Origin: Vigna angularis
Taxonomy: Eukaryota; Streptophyta; Magnoliopsida; Fabales; Fabaceae
Length of the DNA stretch: 64,000 nt
Reading direction: 5' to 3'
NCBI RefSeq assembly: GCF_016808095.1
Contig: NC_068974.1
Coordinates: 27,016,825-27,080,824 of the forward strand
Part shown: positions 11,061-23,482 of the stretch, in pieces
Position numbering within the stretch: the first letter of the stretch is position 1
Layout: each line of letters starts with the position of its first letter
The notes under the pieces: generated by a model
The model's database searches: none
What the model saw: only the letters and a program-made list of their open reading frames with translations
What the model was told of the DNA's origin: nothing
Translations under genes and position numbers: made by a program

Positions 11061-11165
11061 GGTAAAACGCTTTCAATTTCGCACACGCAGCCTCCCTCAA
11101 ACTCATCAGTCCTACAGTTAACCACGGCTAAAGCCAAACGCTTAACTCGGACTTGGGGGGCATAG

Positions 11166-11599
11166 TGTATAGTATAAAATATTAACGGAGTGGTTACAAA
11201 CAACCAACCGGATATTCAGGTAATCTGTTTATATCTTATTCTGTTTATATTTTATTGGGTTTACATCAGCTTAGGATCCATAAGGTAAATTATAAATATA
11301 AAGCCAGGGCCAAAAGCCAGGTACGTTCCACTTACGCATTATTCACTCTACGCTACTCTCAAATACTCAATAGTGATAATCATTCACTAAACATTCAACT
11401 AAGAGCCGAGGCTCCTCAAAATCACACGCCTAACTTGAGCGTCGGAGTATCTTTTGCAGGTACATCCTCCCCCGTGCAGAAGAAGACCGATCGGTTTATG
11501 CCAACACCGATCGGCCAATAGCGGGAGTTTGGAAGCGAGCGAGCGGCCCAGACACATCAGCAGGTTAGTCTCTCGGTCCCAAAAATATCTACCGAAACA
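11166..11599 (+). repeat. 3' LTR (434 bp)
   Basis: Matches the LTR at 8372-8794 closely, with an extra 11 bp near the start. It is followed by the target duplication CTACT at 11600-11604. Confidence 0.9.
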
Positions 11600-11604
11600 C
11601 TACT

Positions 11605-12879
11605 TATTATTATTATTATTTACATTTTATTTCGTGGATTTCTTTGTCAACTTCTGTCCGTTTTATTTTCAATAAAAATATATATATAAATAAGTAAACA
11701 ATTTGGGTTGCGTTATGAAAATGTTGATCTGCCTAATGTTCTCATGTTTTCTTTAATATAAAAATGTATTTTGGATAAGTTTTACATTTTAAGGTGTTCA
11801 AACAATTTTTATTAGATTCTTATTTCGTGTGTATTTAAGGCTCTTAATAATATTAGTTATTATTTTCAACGATAAATAATTCATAAAAATATTATGATAA
11901 AAAATAATTTTTATTTTTATTTTTATGAAATTTTTGATAAATATCCCATATTCCTATAAAAATGAAAGTTATCTTGTATAATAACTATGTATTGATACTA
12001 TATATTTTTAATTAAACTTGATTTTAATTTTGTTTAAATTACTAATACTAACATGTCTTTGAAGCTATACACAAAATGAGGAAGCTATACGTAGATTTGA
12101 TAAACAAGAAGGGCTTAAGAAAAAATATAAAAAGAAATTGACGAAGCAAGGCAAAGAATGATGTTGACAAGGGAAAGAAAGATTAAAGGCTTCGTTGCTT
12201 AGATGTTTTGTTTTCATGATAAAACAAATTCATTGTTATCCTGTATGTTATTGTTTTCATAAGGGATTGAATGTGATTCATGTATTCTAATAAGTTTACA
12301 TTAGACTATGCATCATGCTCATCAATTACCTTTCCTTTAAACTCAACTATAGTTTTGAAAATCTTTATGAAAAGGATTTAAGAACAAAATAATTAAATAT
12401 GCCTTTGATAATAATTTATTAAATAGAACTTATTTGAAGAAAAAAAGTTATCACCCAAACAATCAATTAGATGATTCTTGTTGCATTTTCGAACTCAATA
12501 ACAAAAAATAATCAATGATCTAGAACTTAGTGAAAACACAAAATTTACATTTAATGGATTAACTCTTCGAGTAATCAATTGTCTTTTTTAAGTTTCGTTT
12601 TCGAAAATAATAAAGAATAAACAATTATCTTTATAAATAATCTATTAAATCAATATAAAATGAGTTTTCTACAAATTTGTTCTTAGTGTATTCTAAAAGT
12701 ATTATTCTTATATTTTTTTACAACATTATATACACTATCTAGTTTCGTGAAAAATTCTAATAATCTTTCAAAGAAATTGTTACCAATTCTATGTGAAAAG
12801 TTTGTTTTCGAAGGCACATTGATTGATGATAGTTTTTACTTGTCAGGACCATTAAATTCAGATAAAAGTAGAATCTAGT
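11605..12879. other. AT-rich intergenic DNA
   Basis: No gene or clear element seen. Long A/T runs with scattered AATCAATT words. Confidence 0.5.
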
Positions 12880-15120
12880 TGTATACAGCTGGTTGGACCG
12901 AACGGTTTTTTACGATAATATATAAGTAAACTTTTCAAAACTTTGAGCCACTTTCTGCATGCATTTCTTCTCTCCAAATTTCTGAGTTTTATTTTTCCTC
13001 CTTCTCTCTAAAATTCTTCTCCTTCTCTCTACAAATTCTCACCTTTTCCTTCTTCTGATCATCAACCAGGTTGTGCCTGAGTTTTTCCCTGGTGACAAGA
13101 GTCTCTCTTTTCACCAATCAAGTTGTTGTTTGGAGTTGGTAAGTTAAACTCATTCGTTCTTTGAAGTTTCTGCATTTTCTGATACATGCAAACATTGTTC
13201 AGCTTGCATGTGTTCATCATCTACTTCTCTGAATCTGTTTTCTGCCTTTGATCCTCTGGTCGATTCCTTTTCACCGATCAGAAATTAGTAGATTGCCTTA
13301 AAAGTTGCTTGTTGGTTAGTCAACATTGTGGAAGCGTAGAAGTGTCTGGTTTATTCGAGGTAAGGGAAGCTAGTAATTTAATTATGTTTGTTTATGTTTG
13401 AAATGATTGGTTGAACGTGTGCATGTGTGAATAATTTGATATTGGCTGGATTTATGTGTGTTGCCGAGACCTGTGAAATGGTTGAGAAGTTTTGTAGTGA
13501 TATTTTAACTTAGTGTTGTTTGGTTTAATATTTACGTTCAGTTTTAAAAGTATTCATTTTCGATCTCGGCAGTCTTCGGGTTGGTATTAACGTTCGTTCT
13601 TAGTAATATTCGATTGGATTATAGCGTTCGGTCATACACTAGTATTCGGTAGTCATAGCGATCGGCCCGCTCGGTCATATACTGATTGGCCGCTTGGCCA
13701 TGTTTAGGTACTCGGTCAGTAACTGAGTTTGGTCTCTTTAGTCTTACCCGTTCCTGAGCGTTCGGCCTTAGGTGTGTGGATGGTTTCTTGTTAAGCGCTT
13801 GGTCTTATACTGGCAGTAATGCTAGTGTTAGCGCTCGTTCTCGGTAGTGCTCGGTCTTGTACTAACGCTCGTTCTCGGTAGTGCTCGGTCTTGTACTAAC
13901 GCTCGTTCTTGGTAGTGATCGGTCTTGTACTAGCGCTCGTTCTTGGTAGTGCTCCGTCTCGTACTAGCGCTCGGTCTGAGTTATACGCATTCTGTTTAAG
14001 TTTTTAAGCGTTCATTTTAAACTCTTAAGGTTGGGCTAAGCTCCTAGTGGCCGGTTTTTCTCTAGTGATCAGCCAGTAATTACATTAGGCAATTTCTTCA
14101 GTTGTATCTGTTAGGGACCGTTTGATCCTATCTTTTGGGTAGTGTGAAGGTGTCCAATCTCTAACATTCACAGGTTCTCTTTGTCTGAGGAGTGAAAATA
14201 TAACTGATGAATGACTGTTTATGTTAATTTATGAGAATTATACTTTCAAAACTGTGGAAGAGAATTCCAAGGAGGAATATCTCATGGATGGTTATGGAAT
14301 TGTAAAGTATGAATATGGATATTGCTAAGCTGGCGTTCATCCTGAAATTCTATGAGTATCATTCTCACATAGAGAGAGATATTTCATTTGTGAGAATAGC
14401 AGGAGGTCCTACTACCTTAGGGTGCCGAGGTAAGTATTGTGGGATTAACCTTGGGTAGTAGCTTGATTGGTGTCAGTTGTTACACTACCACAAGTGCAAG
14501 AACGACTGTAGCTACATATTCATACAATCTGGATGGTCAAGTCAGGTGTTCGATGTATGCATGATTTGTGGTGTTAGGTTTGTATATGATTGCTTGTATT
14601 CGATTTTTGCATGATGTAGTGTTCGGTTTCGTACGGTCTGAACTTGCATGAAATGTATTCATGTGTTTATAATTAATTTACATTAGCTTACCCTACTTTC
14701 TTGTTTTGTCTTGTATTGTTCGTTCGGTTACCTTTTCTTTTGCAATGATCATCCTGTGGATGTGAGCAGAAGGCGATGAGTGTTCGGTGGAGCAAGCGTT
14801 GGAAGGCGAGGATCCTGCTACTTAAGTTAGGACCGCTTGGTCATTAGTTGTATATAGTTTTAGATTGGACCGTTCGGTCAATAGGCTTAGCTTATCTTTT
14901 GTAAACCGATCGGTTTATACAGGGTGTTGTATAACCATTCGGTTTATGTCTATGTTTTGTATCAAACTTATGGTACTCTGTAAAGTGTTTTAGTTTTATG
15001 GTTATTTTTGGATAACTGTAATGTTAAATACTTTACTAACTCTTGGAGAACTGATCTATCATATTGTTATATGTGATTAATCTATGATATAGTATTATGC
15101 TATATTTTTGGGATGTTACA
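12880..15120. mobile_element. LTR-like block with TATA box and 35-bp array
   Basis: The right end reads GGGATGTTACA, and its reverse (TGTAACATCCC) is a common LTR start in plants. Inside are a TATATAAG box near 12922, a pyrimidine-rich leader-like stretch (about 12960-13060) and a run of GACC/CGGTC words. A 35-bp tandem (gctcgttctcggtagtgctc) occurs several times at 13820-13975. The part at about 14380-14500 (actaccttagggtg then ttacactaccacaag) resembles 44295-44335. No primer-binding site follows and no second copy is near, so it may be a solo LTR. I could not find a target duplication and the left boundary is uncertain. Confidence 0.45.
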
Positions 15121-16195
15121 ATATTCTATTGTGCTTTATTATTTTGGAATGTTGGTCATTTGAAATTATCTCTTTCGAACTTTTTTATGATCTTTTTCTA
15201 CCTACGTTTGGTGATTTTTTTTAAAAATAAGTTTGTGTTTTAGCTTATATCTTTCTTTTTAAGTTTTTCAAGAAGTGTATTCATATCTTGAACGATTTCA
15301 TGTACTACATGTGAAGTGTGGCTGTAATCAAAATTTTACCAAAGATAGTATAACCAATTTTTAAAGTTAAAATGATTTAACTACATGTAGATTATTGAAG
15401 AAGTTGAATCTATATAATTTTTCTTTTGTTTCTCCTCATTTTGATCTTTTATTTTTCAATCTTGACATATTTATTTTTAGATTTTTGGACTCAAATATTC
15501 TAAACCAACTAATTCAAGAATTTTTTTCCAAAAATATATTAATCTTTTCAAGAGGTTTTAAAGAGCCCATGAGGCTTAAAGAAGAATAAAGAAATTGTAA
15601 CCAACACTAAAAAGTCAAATGACGACAACCAATTATAAAACAATAAGACTTCCAACCATTTTCTTTGACTATAATGATTGAACTCATTTCATTTCATTAT
15701 ATGGTGTCCATGATCAAAATTTTAAAGGATATCATGACATCATTTACCATCTCAAAACCCTTTGAGCTCAAATGTTCATTAGTAGTGGTTGAGACAATGT
15801 ACAATGTAAAAAAACTGTAAAAACACTAACAAAAGTGAGCTTTGATTGGTTTAGCGGTTTGCTCAATGGATCCATAACCACCTCTGAAGAGGAGTTATAT
15901 AAGTTATCAATGACATGTGACTAATAAACTTAAACCTCTAAGATTAAATGATCCTTTTGGTATCCAACAATACGTCAAAAAACCTTTCAAGGAATATTTA
16001 GTTAATTTTGTAGAAACATAGTAAAAATTCTAAAATTGAACAAAGGGATATTTATGGATTCCTTGTAAAATAATAACTATGTGGAATTTCATTTGACTAG
16101 TTATTTATTCAAAGAAAGGTACTGAATATGACAAATGTAAGATCTTAAGCAACATAATTGGTTCTTACCCCAACCTTAGGGCGAGCTCAAGTGAC
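15121..16195. other. Intergenic, with the left copy of a ~400-bp direct repeat
   Basis: 15745-16165 (from ccatctcaaaaccctttgag to aaatgtaagatcttaagcaac) is repeated in diverged form at 17150-17505. The TRIM at 16201 sits between the copies. No reading frame of note. The rest is AT-rich. Confidence 0.6.
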
Positions 16196-16200
16196 CATCG

Positions 16201-16732
16201 TGTTAGAACTTCAAGTATGAGTCTAAATCCCACATTGGAAAGAAGTGAGAAAATAGAGCATCATATAAGATTGAAGATCCATTAACATATTGTCTCAAGG
16301 TCTTGGGTAAAGAGTGGTGTTATGTGGTTAGGCTCAAGTCTCATTGATGTTGTATCTCCTAGTAAACTTCCTCCTCGATAAACCCAACAATTGTTATCAA
16401 AGTCAGGTTAGGCTTAGATGAGTACAGTGGTCCCGTGGCGAAGTGTGTCCTTTTAAAATGAACAACGGTACAAAAATGGATATTCGAATGCTTCTATTGG
16501 AGGGGGAGTGTACCAATGTGGAAGGGACTTTCCCTTGAAGGGGAGATTGTTAGAACTCCAAGTGTGAGTCTAAGTCCCACATTGAGTATAAATGAGAAAG
16601 CAGAACATCATATAAGGTTGAAGATTCATTAACCTATTGTCCTAAGGTTTTGGGTAAAGAGTGATGTCAATCCCTTGTGTGGTTGGGCTCAAGTCTCATT
16701 GATAGTGAATCTCTTCCTCTATAAACCCAACA
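16201..16732 (+). mobile_element. Complete TRIM (terminal-repeat retrotransposon in miniature)
   Basis: LTRs at 16201-16389 (189 bp) and 16548-16732 (185 bp) begin TGTTAGAACT and end CCCAACA. The left LTR is followed by ttgttatcaaagtcagg, a decayed form of the TGGTATCAGAGC initiator-Met primer-binding site. The right one is preceded by the purine tract gaaggggagat. Flanks are CATCG and CATCA, a near-matching 5-bp target duplication. The 158-bp inside has no coding capacity. Confidence 0.88.
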
Positions 16733-18984
16733 CATCATCATTTATATAACATTTATGGGTTTATATATATAAAGGAGACATATCACCCTAAATGCTAGTA
16801 ATATGGTAAGGTGTTGTTTTGTAAGTCGATCACGATACTCAGCCATAAAAGTCATAGGGGAGCCAAATAGAGGGGTGACATTGCACACCTGTCCCACTAA
16901 CACCACTCCCTATATTTATGCTATAAGAAAGATAAACGATTATTGTAGTGATTGATCATTGATTAGATAACTGCTTTGCAATTGTAAAGAAAGGGGATAT
17001 CAGTCTCCTATAAAGGAAGGGTACTTCCCTTTAAACATGGGACTTTTGAATACAAATATATAATAGTGTAGAATAACCAGAACTAGAGAGAAATAGAGTT
17101 ATCAGTAAATAAAGTAAGTGTTCTCATTATAAGCTTCTACTTCAAGTTTACCATTTCAAACCTTTTGAGTTCAAATGTTCATAAGTGGTGGTTGAGACAA
17201 TGTACAATGTAAAAGGTTCTTAAGAACTTTGGCAAAAGTGAGCTTTTAGTGGCCTACTCAATGAATCCATAACCACCTATGAACAGGAAGTATATAAGTT
17301 ATCAAAGGCTGAGTTTGTGACCAATAAACTTAAATCTACAAGATTAGATGATTTATTTGGTATTCAACAACACGTCAAAGAACCTTTGAAGGAATTGAAC
17401 AATTGATGGACTCCTTGTCAAATAATTATGTGGAGTTCATTTGACGAGTTATTTATTCAAAGAAAGGTAATAAATATGACAAATGTAAGATCTTAGACAA
17501 CGTAACATTTTGAAGTTGAGAACAATATTCCATAGCTTAAGGCTCACTAGCTGTATTAAAAAAAACAAAAAAATTAGGTTGTATATCACTAAAAGGAAGG
17601 ATGAATTAGTATTTTAAAAAATTCTTATATTATTAATAAACCTCAAAAGCTTTGATAGAATCTACTAAGTTAAAAGATCTGAATTAATCAAAATAAAGAA
17701 ATATATCAAGATGTAAAAAAGAGACGAGAATAAGAAGAATGCAAAGATATTTACAAGTTACTTTAAATCTACTAATTCTATATCTAGTTACAACCACTTC
17801 AATATCTTCAATCTAATATAGACTACTTTCATATATTGATAATTGACAGTACAACCACGTTTCATATGTGAAACCTATAATAACATAAAATATGATTTAA
17901 ATATCTTGAACACTATAAAGAGATATCACCTAATGCATATAATTATTACACAATACAAAAAATATAAATCTTCATAAATTTTTTGAAAAGAAATCACTCA
18001 AAGTAACATAGATCCAAGAAATTAAGATCACAACGAATTAAGCAACAATGCAAAAAATGACTTGAAATGAAAAACTTTCACAACAGATGTAAAATAAATG
18101 TTTATTAGGTTTTACGAACTTTTTTAATATAGTAGAACGTTTTTTTTTAAAAAAAATCAATTGATAAACTAAAGAAAGTACTGTAAAAAGTTCATAGAAA
18201 ACCATTGATGAGAAAACTTAATTGATTATATTTAAACATAATTGATTACATGTATATCTAGAAAAAAAACTTAAACAAATTAATTAATTATTTCATCATT
18301 TAATCAATTTAATGTGAGTTATGAGATGATTAATTATATCTTCAGTTAATTGATTATTTTACTATTAATAGATTTCATAAATCCAAGCTTAATTGATTAT
18401 TTCATAGATAATATATTAATCTCACATATGATTTTTTCAAACAGTTTGAAAGATAATAAATTATATAACTTATGATAATTGATTATGTTAAGTTATAATA
18501 AAATAATTTGTTATAAAAACTTTTTAAAATATGTTTAAGTTTGAACCGATGCTCATGATGAATGTGATGCAAACTCTAGCTTAATCATTAATTCATGATT
18601 CATACTCGATACATTTATGCTCATCATAAAAATACATTAGGTTAAATTTATTTTTTCAGAATTTTTATTATCTTGATCAACAATATCTCATTTTCTCATT
18701 TTTTTTTTTACTTTTTTATGATGACCAACATTTCAAAAACACCATATAGTTTATAGTTTTTGTATAGTGTGATATGCACAAAGAACCATATATTTTTTTT
18801 CTCCCTTTTAGGCTTTAGTATATTTTTTCTCCCTTTCCGGCTTTAGTAAAAATAATATAATAAAAAACAAAGATATGAAATAGAAATTATTCTCATTGAT
18901 TGATAAGAATGTTGAATCTAATGAATTAGAAAAAAAAAACACGATAAAATGATAATCAACATCACAACTTAAGACAATGATAAT
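16733..18984. other. AT-rich intergenic with the right direct-repeat copy and AATTGATTA words
   Basis: 17150-17505 is the second copy of the repeat at 15745-16165. From about 18150 to 18560 the word AATTGATTA or a close form recurs repeatedly. No gene seen. Confidence 0.5.
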
Positions 18985-19297
18985 CTAAAAAAAATCATAA
19001 AAGATAGAAAACACAAATCATAAAATCATAAAGAAATTATGCAAAGATACATGTAATCACTTCATCAATTTTCACCTTTGGACTATCCTTCTTTAATGTT
19101 TGTCTTTCTTAAATACTTATCAATACTAAAAAAATTTCATCTAAAAAAAATCATAAAAGATAGAAAACACAAATCATAAAATCATAAAGAAATTATGCAA
19201 AGATACATGTAATCACTTCATCAATTTTCACCTTGAGACTATCCTTCTTTAATGTTTGTCTTTCTTAAATACTTATCAATATTAGAAAATTTTCATC
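18985..19297. repeat. 156-bp tandem duplication
   Basis: Copies start at 18985 and 19141 with ctaaaaaaaatcataaaag. They match almost perfectly until the second copy diverges near 19285. High identity in a fast-decaying region suggests a recent duplication. Confidence 0.85.
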
Positions 19298-22200
19298 AAT
19301 TTTCATCCAAGAAAATATTGTAACGTAATTGTTTGTCAATCTACCAACTATACATTTATCTAATTTACTTAGTAATGTAACTTAAAATGTCATACTTTTT
19401 AAGTATGTGCTCTAATTCTTCTAAATTCGCCTTTAGAAGATTATCATTGTAGAAAAAAAAACATCACTTTGTTCAACAACCTCATTCATTGAACTGTATT
19501 TTTGTTTATCTTGTTTGAAATAAACAAAAATTATTAATACTTCATTTATAAGATCCACCTTGTTATGCTTTAAAAAACTTTAACAGTAAAAACAAAATAA
19601 CAAATAGGATAAAGGGTAAATCATCTTGTCTTATGATATTGTCTATTATAATTCTAAAGTCTATTTGTATGGTGATTTTAGAGTATAGATCATCAACATA
19701 TCTTTTGTGATCATTTAAGCATTGTACAAATTTATGTTACTACAAAAGAAATAAATCTCTCACATTTCTATACAACATGTTTTGAAGATGGAGAACATTT
19801 GGATTTGGATATCCTAGACAACCTTTGTATAAACCAACTTTATCAAAAGCAATTGATACCAATGGTAATTTTGATTTTACCAAGTTTTAATCACTTCTTT
19901 CCATATAAATCTTTACACATTATCTCCAAACATTTAAATTTAGAATGAATGACTTCATTCACCAACTTGATGTTAGCACATAAAGACCTGACCAAGTTTG
20001 GGTTATATTCCCCATCCACCTCTACAAAAGTCCATAATTCCTAATTTCTTAGCAATTTTTAGAAATTCACTTTCTTTGAATGAACTTATATTAAATACAT
20101 ATGAGTTTAAAGACTATGATCATTCCATTCATTCATAACAACACTTTAAACTTTATATCATAAATTCAACCCTCCAAAGATGTTGGTTGGCTTTCCTTAA
20201 CAATAGGTTACTCCACTTACAAGTATCAAATTTACTTATTTTTACATATGATTTAGGCACTTAATGCATACAACTTTGATTAATTTTTATAAACCAAGGT
20301 CCTTACCAACTTATAAATGTAGAATGATTATATGTAGATAATATACTAGAATTTATTGACTTAAGCTTACAAATTCTCATTGCATCAGTAGAGATTAGGA
20401 GCAATTAATTTGCTAAGAGCAAGAATTTAGAGTTGAGAAAATTAAGGGCTGAAAAAAAATTCAAATGTTTACCCTTAAAGTTGGGAAAATTTGTGACACA
20501 TTGAGTTAAGAAGAAAGCCTCAAAATAAGGAAAATGGAGTTGAGCAAGGTCTAGAGAAGTTGAGATTAGAAGAAATTTTCAAGAGGAGGAAAAACAAAGC
20601 TAAGTGAATTGCAAATAAGCTAAGCACAAGAAGAAACACTTAAAATGAGATAAAACATCTATTGAAAGTATTATATAGATGTTGAACACAAAGAAAATAT
20701 TTAAGATAAGGAATACGTTATCCGTTGAGTAGAGCATTCACATGATAAGTGCAAGCATCTAGTGAAAACATATTACCTTGACTTTCTATAAATAGAGAGA
20801 AAATTTGGTGGATTAAGAGGCTGAATTAGAAAAAGCTTTACATTGTTAGAAAATGTTTTATCTATTGTTGTTATATTTTAACTTGGATTCATTGGAATAT
20901 TCTACTCGTCATGAGTGGCTAAATTTCATTATTTTGGAATCTAATGAAATTGTAACTTTTATGTACTTCTTGTTTCATTTATGCAATCATATTTTTTTTT
21001 CCACTTTCATTTAATTTTATGCTTTATGCTTGACCATAAATGAGGCAAATGTTAGGAACAAAGTTTTATCTTGAATTGTCACTAGTTTGAATCTTAATGC
21101 AATGATTGAGTAACTTTAATGCAAGGAATTAATTATTTGTTATTAGATCCTTAGAGAATCATGATTAAGTTAACATGGTTAGGCTTCAAAGGATAGTGAA
21201 AACTATTATATAATTTTATGTATGAACAAGAAGTATATATTAGTTTATGTATAGTATAGAGCCTGAAACATGTAGTCATGACGGGATGAGGTGATCACAA
21301 TGCACCTATACGAGTAACCTCACTCTCGTGAAATAGGCATATAACATTATAAGGAGATGAAGGTAAATTAGTCAGCAATTAGGATTTGTATAAAATATTA
21401 GGAAACCTTAAAACAACTTAAACTGGGACAGACTTATTCAACTTATGCCCATGCAGATGAAAGGCCCACAAAAATACTATAAAAGAGTATTATTCATAAG
21501 GTATGACATATAATTCAATTATTATTGCATTTATTGCTTATTACGTATTGCTAAATTGATCGTCAGAATGTCTTTATAACACCTTGACCGAACAACAAGT
21601 AGGAGGTCAAAAGAAAGGAAAGGTGTCATTAGGCCTACTTGGATTACCTCGACTAAAACAAGGTGAGTGTGTTGGTGATTGAGTAGATACGAAGGCCTAA
21701 AGGGTACATCTCGGCCTTGTAAGAACAATTTACAACTAACATTAAGTTTTAACACTTTTTCACAAGTGATAATCACAACAATTATATTCAACCTCTATCC
21801 TATTCAATATATATTTGTGTAATTTTTAGCTTATTCTTTCCACATTTGTTATTCTTATGTGTATGCAATTGTTTTAAAAAAAGATTTATAACTATCAATA
21901 TACTTTATAGTCCCTAAGTATAAGACAATTTATCTTTTAGTTGTATTATAGATAACTCTGTCCATTTTCCGAGATTGCAAACATAATCATACACATAGCA
22001 AGTTTTTCCGACCCCACCCTACATGAACCAACACAAATGGAAATATTAAACAAAAATTTTACCTATAATTAAGGGTGACAATACGGGGCTAACCAGGTAG
22101 GCGACCTTGTAGGTCCACAGCGAAAAACACGAGATGAGCTAAGATTTTGAGCCCACTAACCCGCTTAAACCCGAACTACATAACGCTCAATTTGTGTGGG

Positions 22201-23482
22201 CCTTAGATAGGGCAAGGCGAGTCAACCTTCTTACCCACAATATCACCCAACCTAACCCTTTTTGAAGCGCACAACTCAACTCAACTTTCTTTGTTCTCCC
22301 TTCTCTTTTTCACAAACACATCCATCTATTCTTTCTCCAAGCACACAACACACAATGACACCAACAATGGTCTCACATCACATCCCCCACTACCAACCAT
22401 GCACGACAACAGAAATAGGCTTTGATTTTATGGAATTCGAATTTGGAGACTTTTTCCCATTTTTGGTTCTGATTTTGAGGGAATGGAAAAGGTGGTTGTG
22501 CCTCCAATTTTGATGTAGTAGAAGCGCGATCTGTCATACGACGTCATTACGGGGAGTTTGAGCAAGAGTTGGAAATGGGAGAATGAGAGGTCGAGGTTGC
22601 TCAAAATGATAACGTATCTAATGTATTAGCTCGATAACTAGTAGGAGGATCTATCGAAGGTGAAGGACTATCACAAGAGTCACAAGATGTGTGAGGCTTG
22701 GATCTCCACCATAAATAGCCAAGGGCCAAGAAAAGTTACAAGCACAGCAAAATCTTCATCAGACCTATAATCACCTACAAAAGTTCGCACACCATCATTA
22801 GTCTCACTAAAGACTGCGTAAGAGAAACTCCAAGGAAAGATGTGAGCACCATCAACACCAAGGAAAGATGTAAAATTGTGATAAAATGTGTGTATGAATG
22901 AAGTATGGAAGAAACAACGAAAACAAATCAATGAGTTCAACATCATTGTAAGATTATAACCAATATATTGAATCTTCTCTTTGTTAATAACAAAAGAAAA
23001 TTTCATATTTAAACTTTGAGCCATGAATTCAATAAGATATTTCAATTTATTCAAAAGTGATTTTGTAAATAAGAAATTTTCAAAAACAAAAATTCAATTT
23101 ATTCAAAAGTGTTTTAAAAAAACAATGCAACTATTTATAACCAATATTGCTCAGCCAAATCAAATACAAATTAAAGGTAAATTTAGAATTCAAATTTAAA
23201 TTATAAATCTTGATAAATCATTCTCAAGTGATGTTCACGTTACATGTTTGTTTCATGTTTTTCTTACATTTAATCCAAACATGTTTTCTATGCTTCTTCT
23301 TAGTACTTCTCTTTTTTTTCCTATTTGGAATTTATATTAATATTTTGTTGAAACAAAAGTGTTCAATGTTAAATCTTAAACTACAAGTATAATTCAAAGA
23401 AAATACAATCAATTTGTTTTTACAATGTTAGAAAATACAATCAAAATAAAAAAGACATCTATGAAAATTTGAGTCTATAAAA
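19298..23482. other. AT-rich intergenic DNA
   Basis: No supported gene. A stretch at about 22070-22260 (agggtgacaatacggggct, cccgcttaaacccg) resembles the wording at the ends of some hAT-type elements, but I found no partner end or target duplication. The small frames at 22262-22513 and 22680-23054 match nothing I know. Confidence 0.4.

Larger units (their letters stand above)
8372..11599 (+). mobile_element. Complete non-autonomous LTR retroelement filled with palindromic tandem repeats
   Basis: LTRs at 8372-8794 and 11166-11599 both start TGTATAG and end GAAACA. The 5-bp sequence CTACT flanks the element on both sides (8367-8371 and 11600-11604), so it is one intact insertion. A primer-binding site (8798-8814) follows the left LTR and a purine run (gggggg near 11155) precedes the right one. 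Between them are only a short gag-like start (8831-8998), about 500 bp of AT-rich sequence and about 1.5 kb of tandem palindromes. No protease, reverse transcriptase or integrase is present, so it would depend on enzymes from another element. The LTRs differ by one 11-bp gap and a handful of substitutions, suggesting a fairly recent insertion. Confidence 0.92.

Noticed and set aside
22262..23054. Two small frames (83 and 124 codons)
   Set aside because: No recognisable domain; composition like that of surrounding non-coding DNA.
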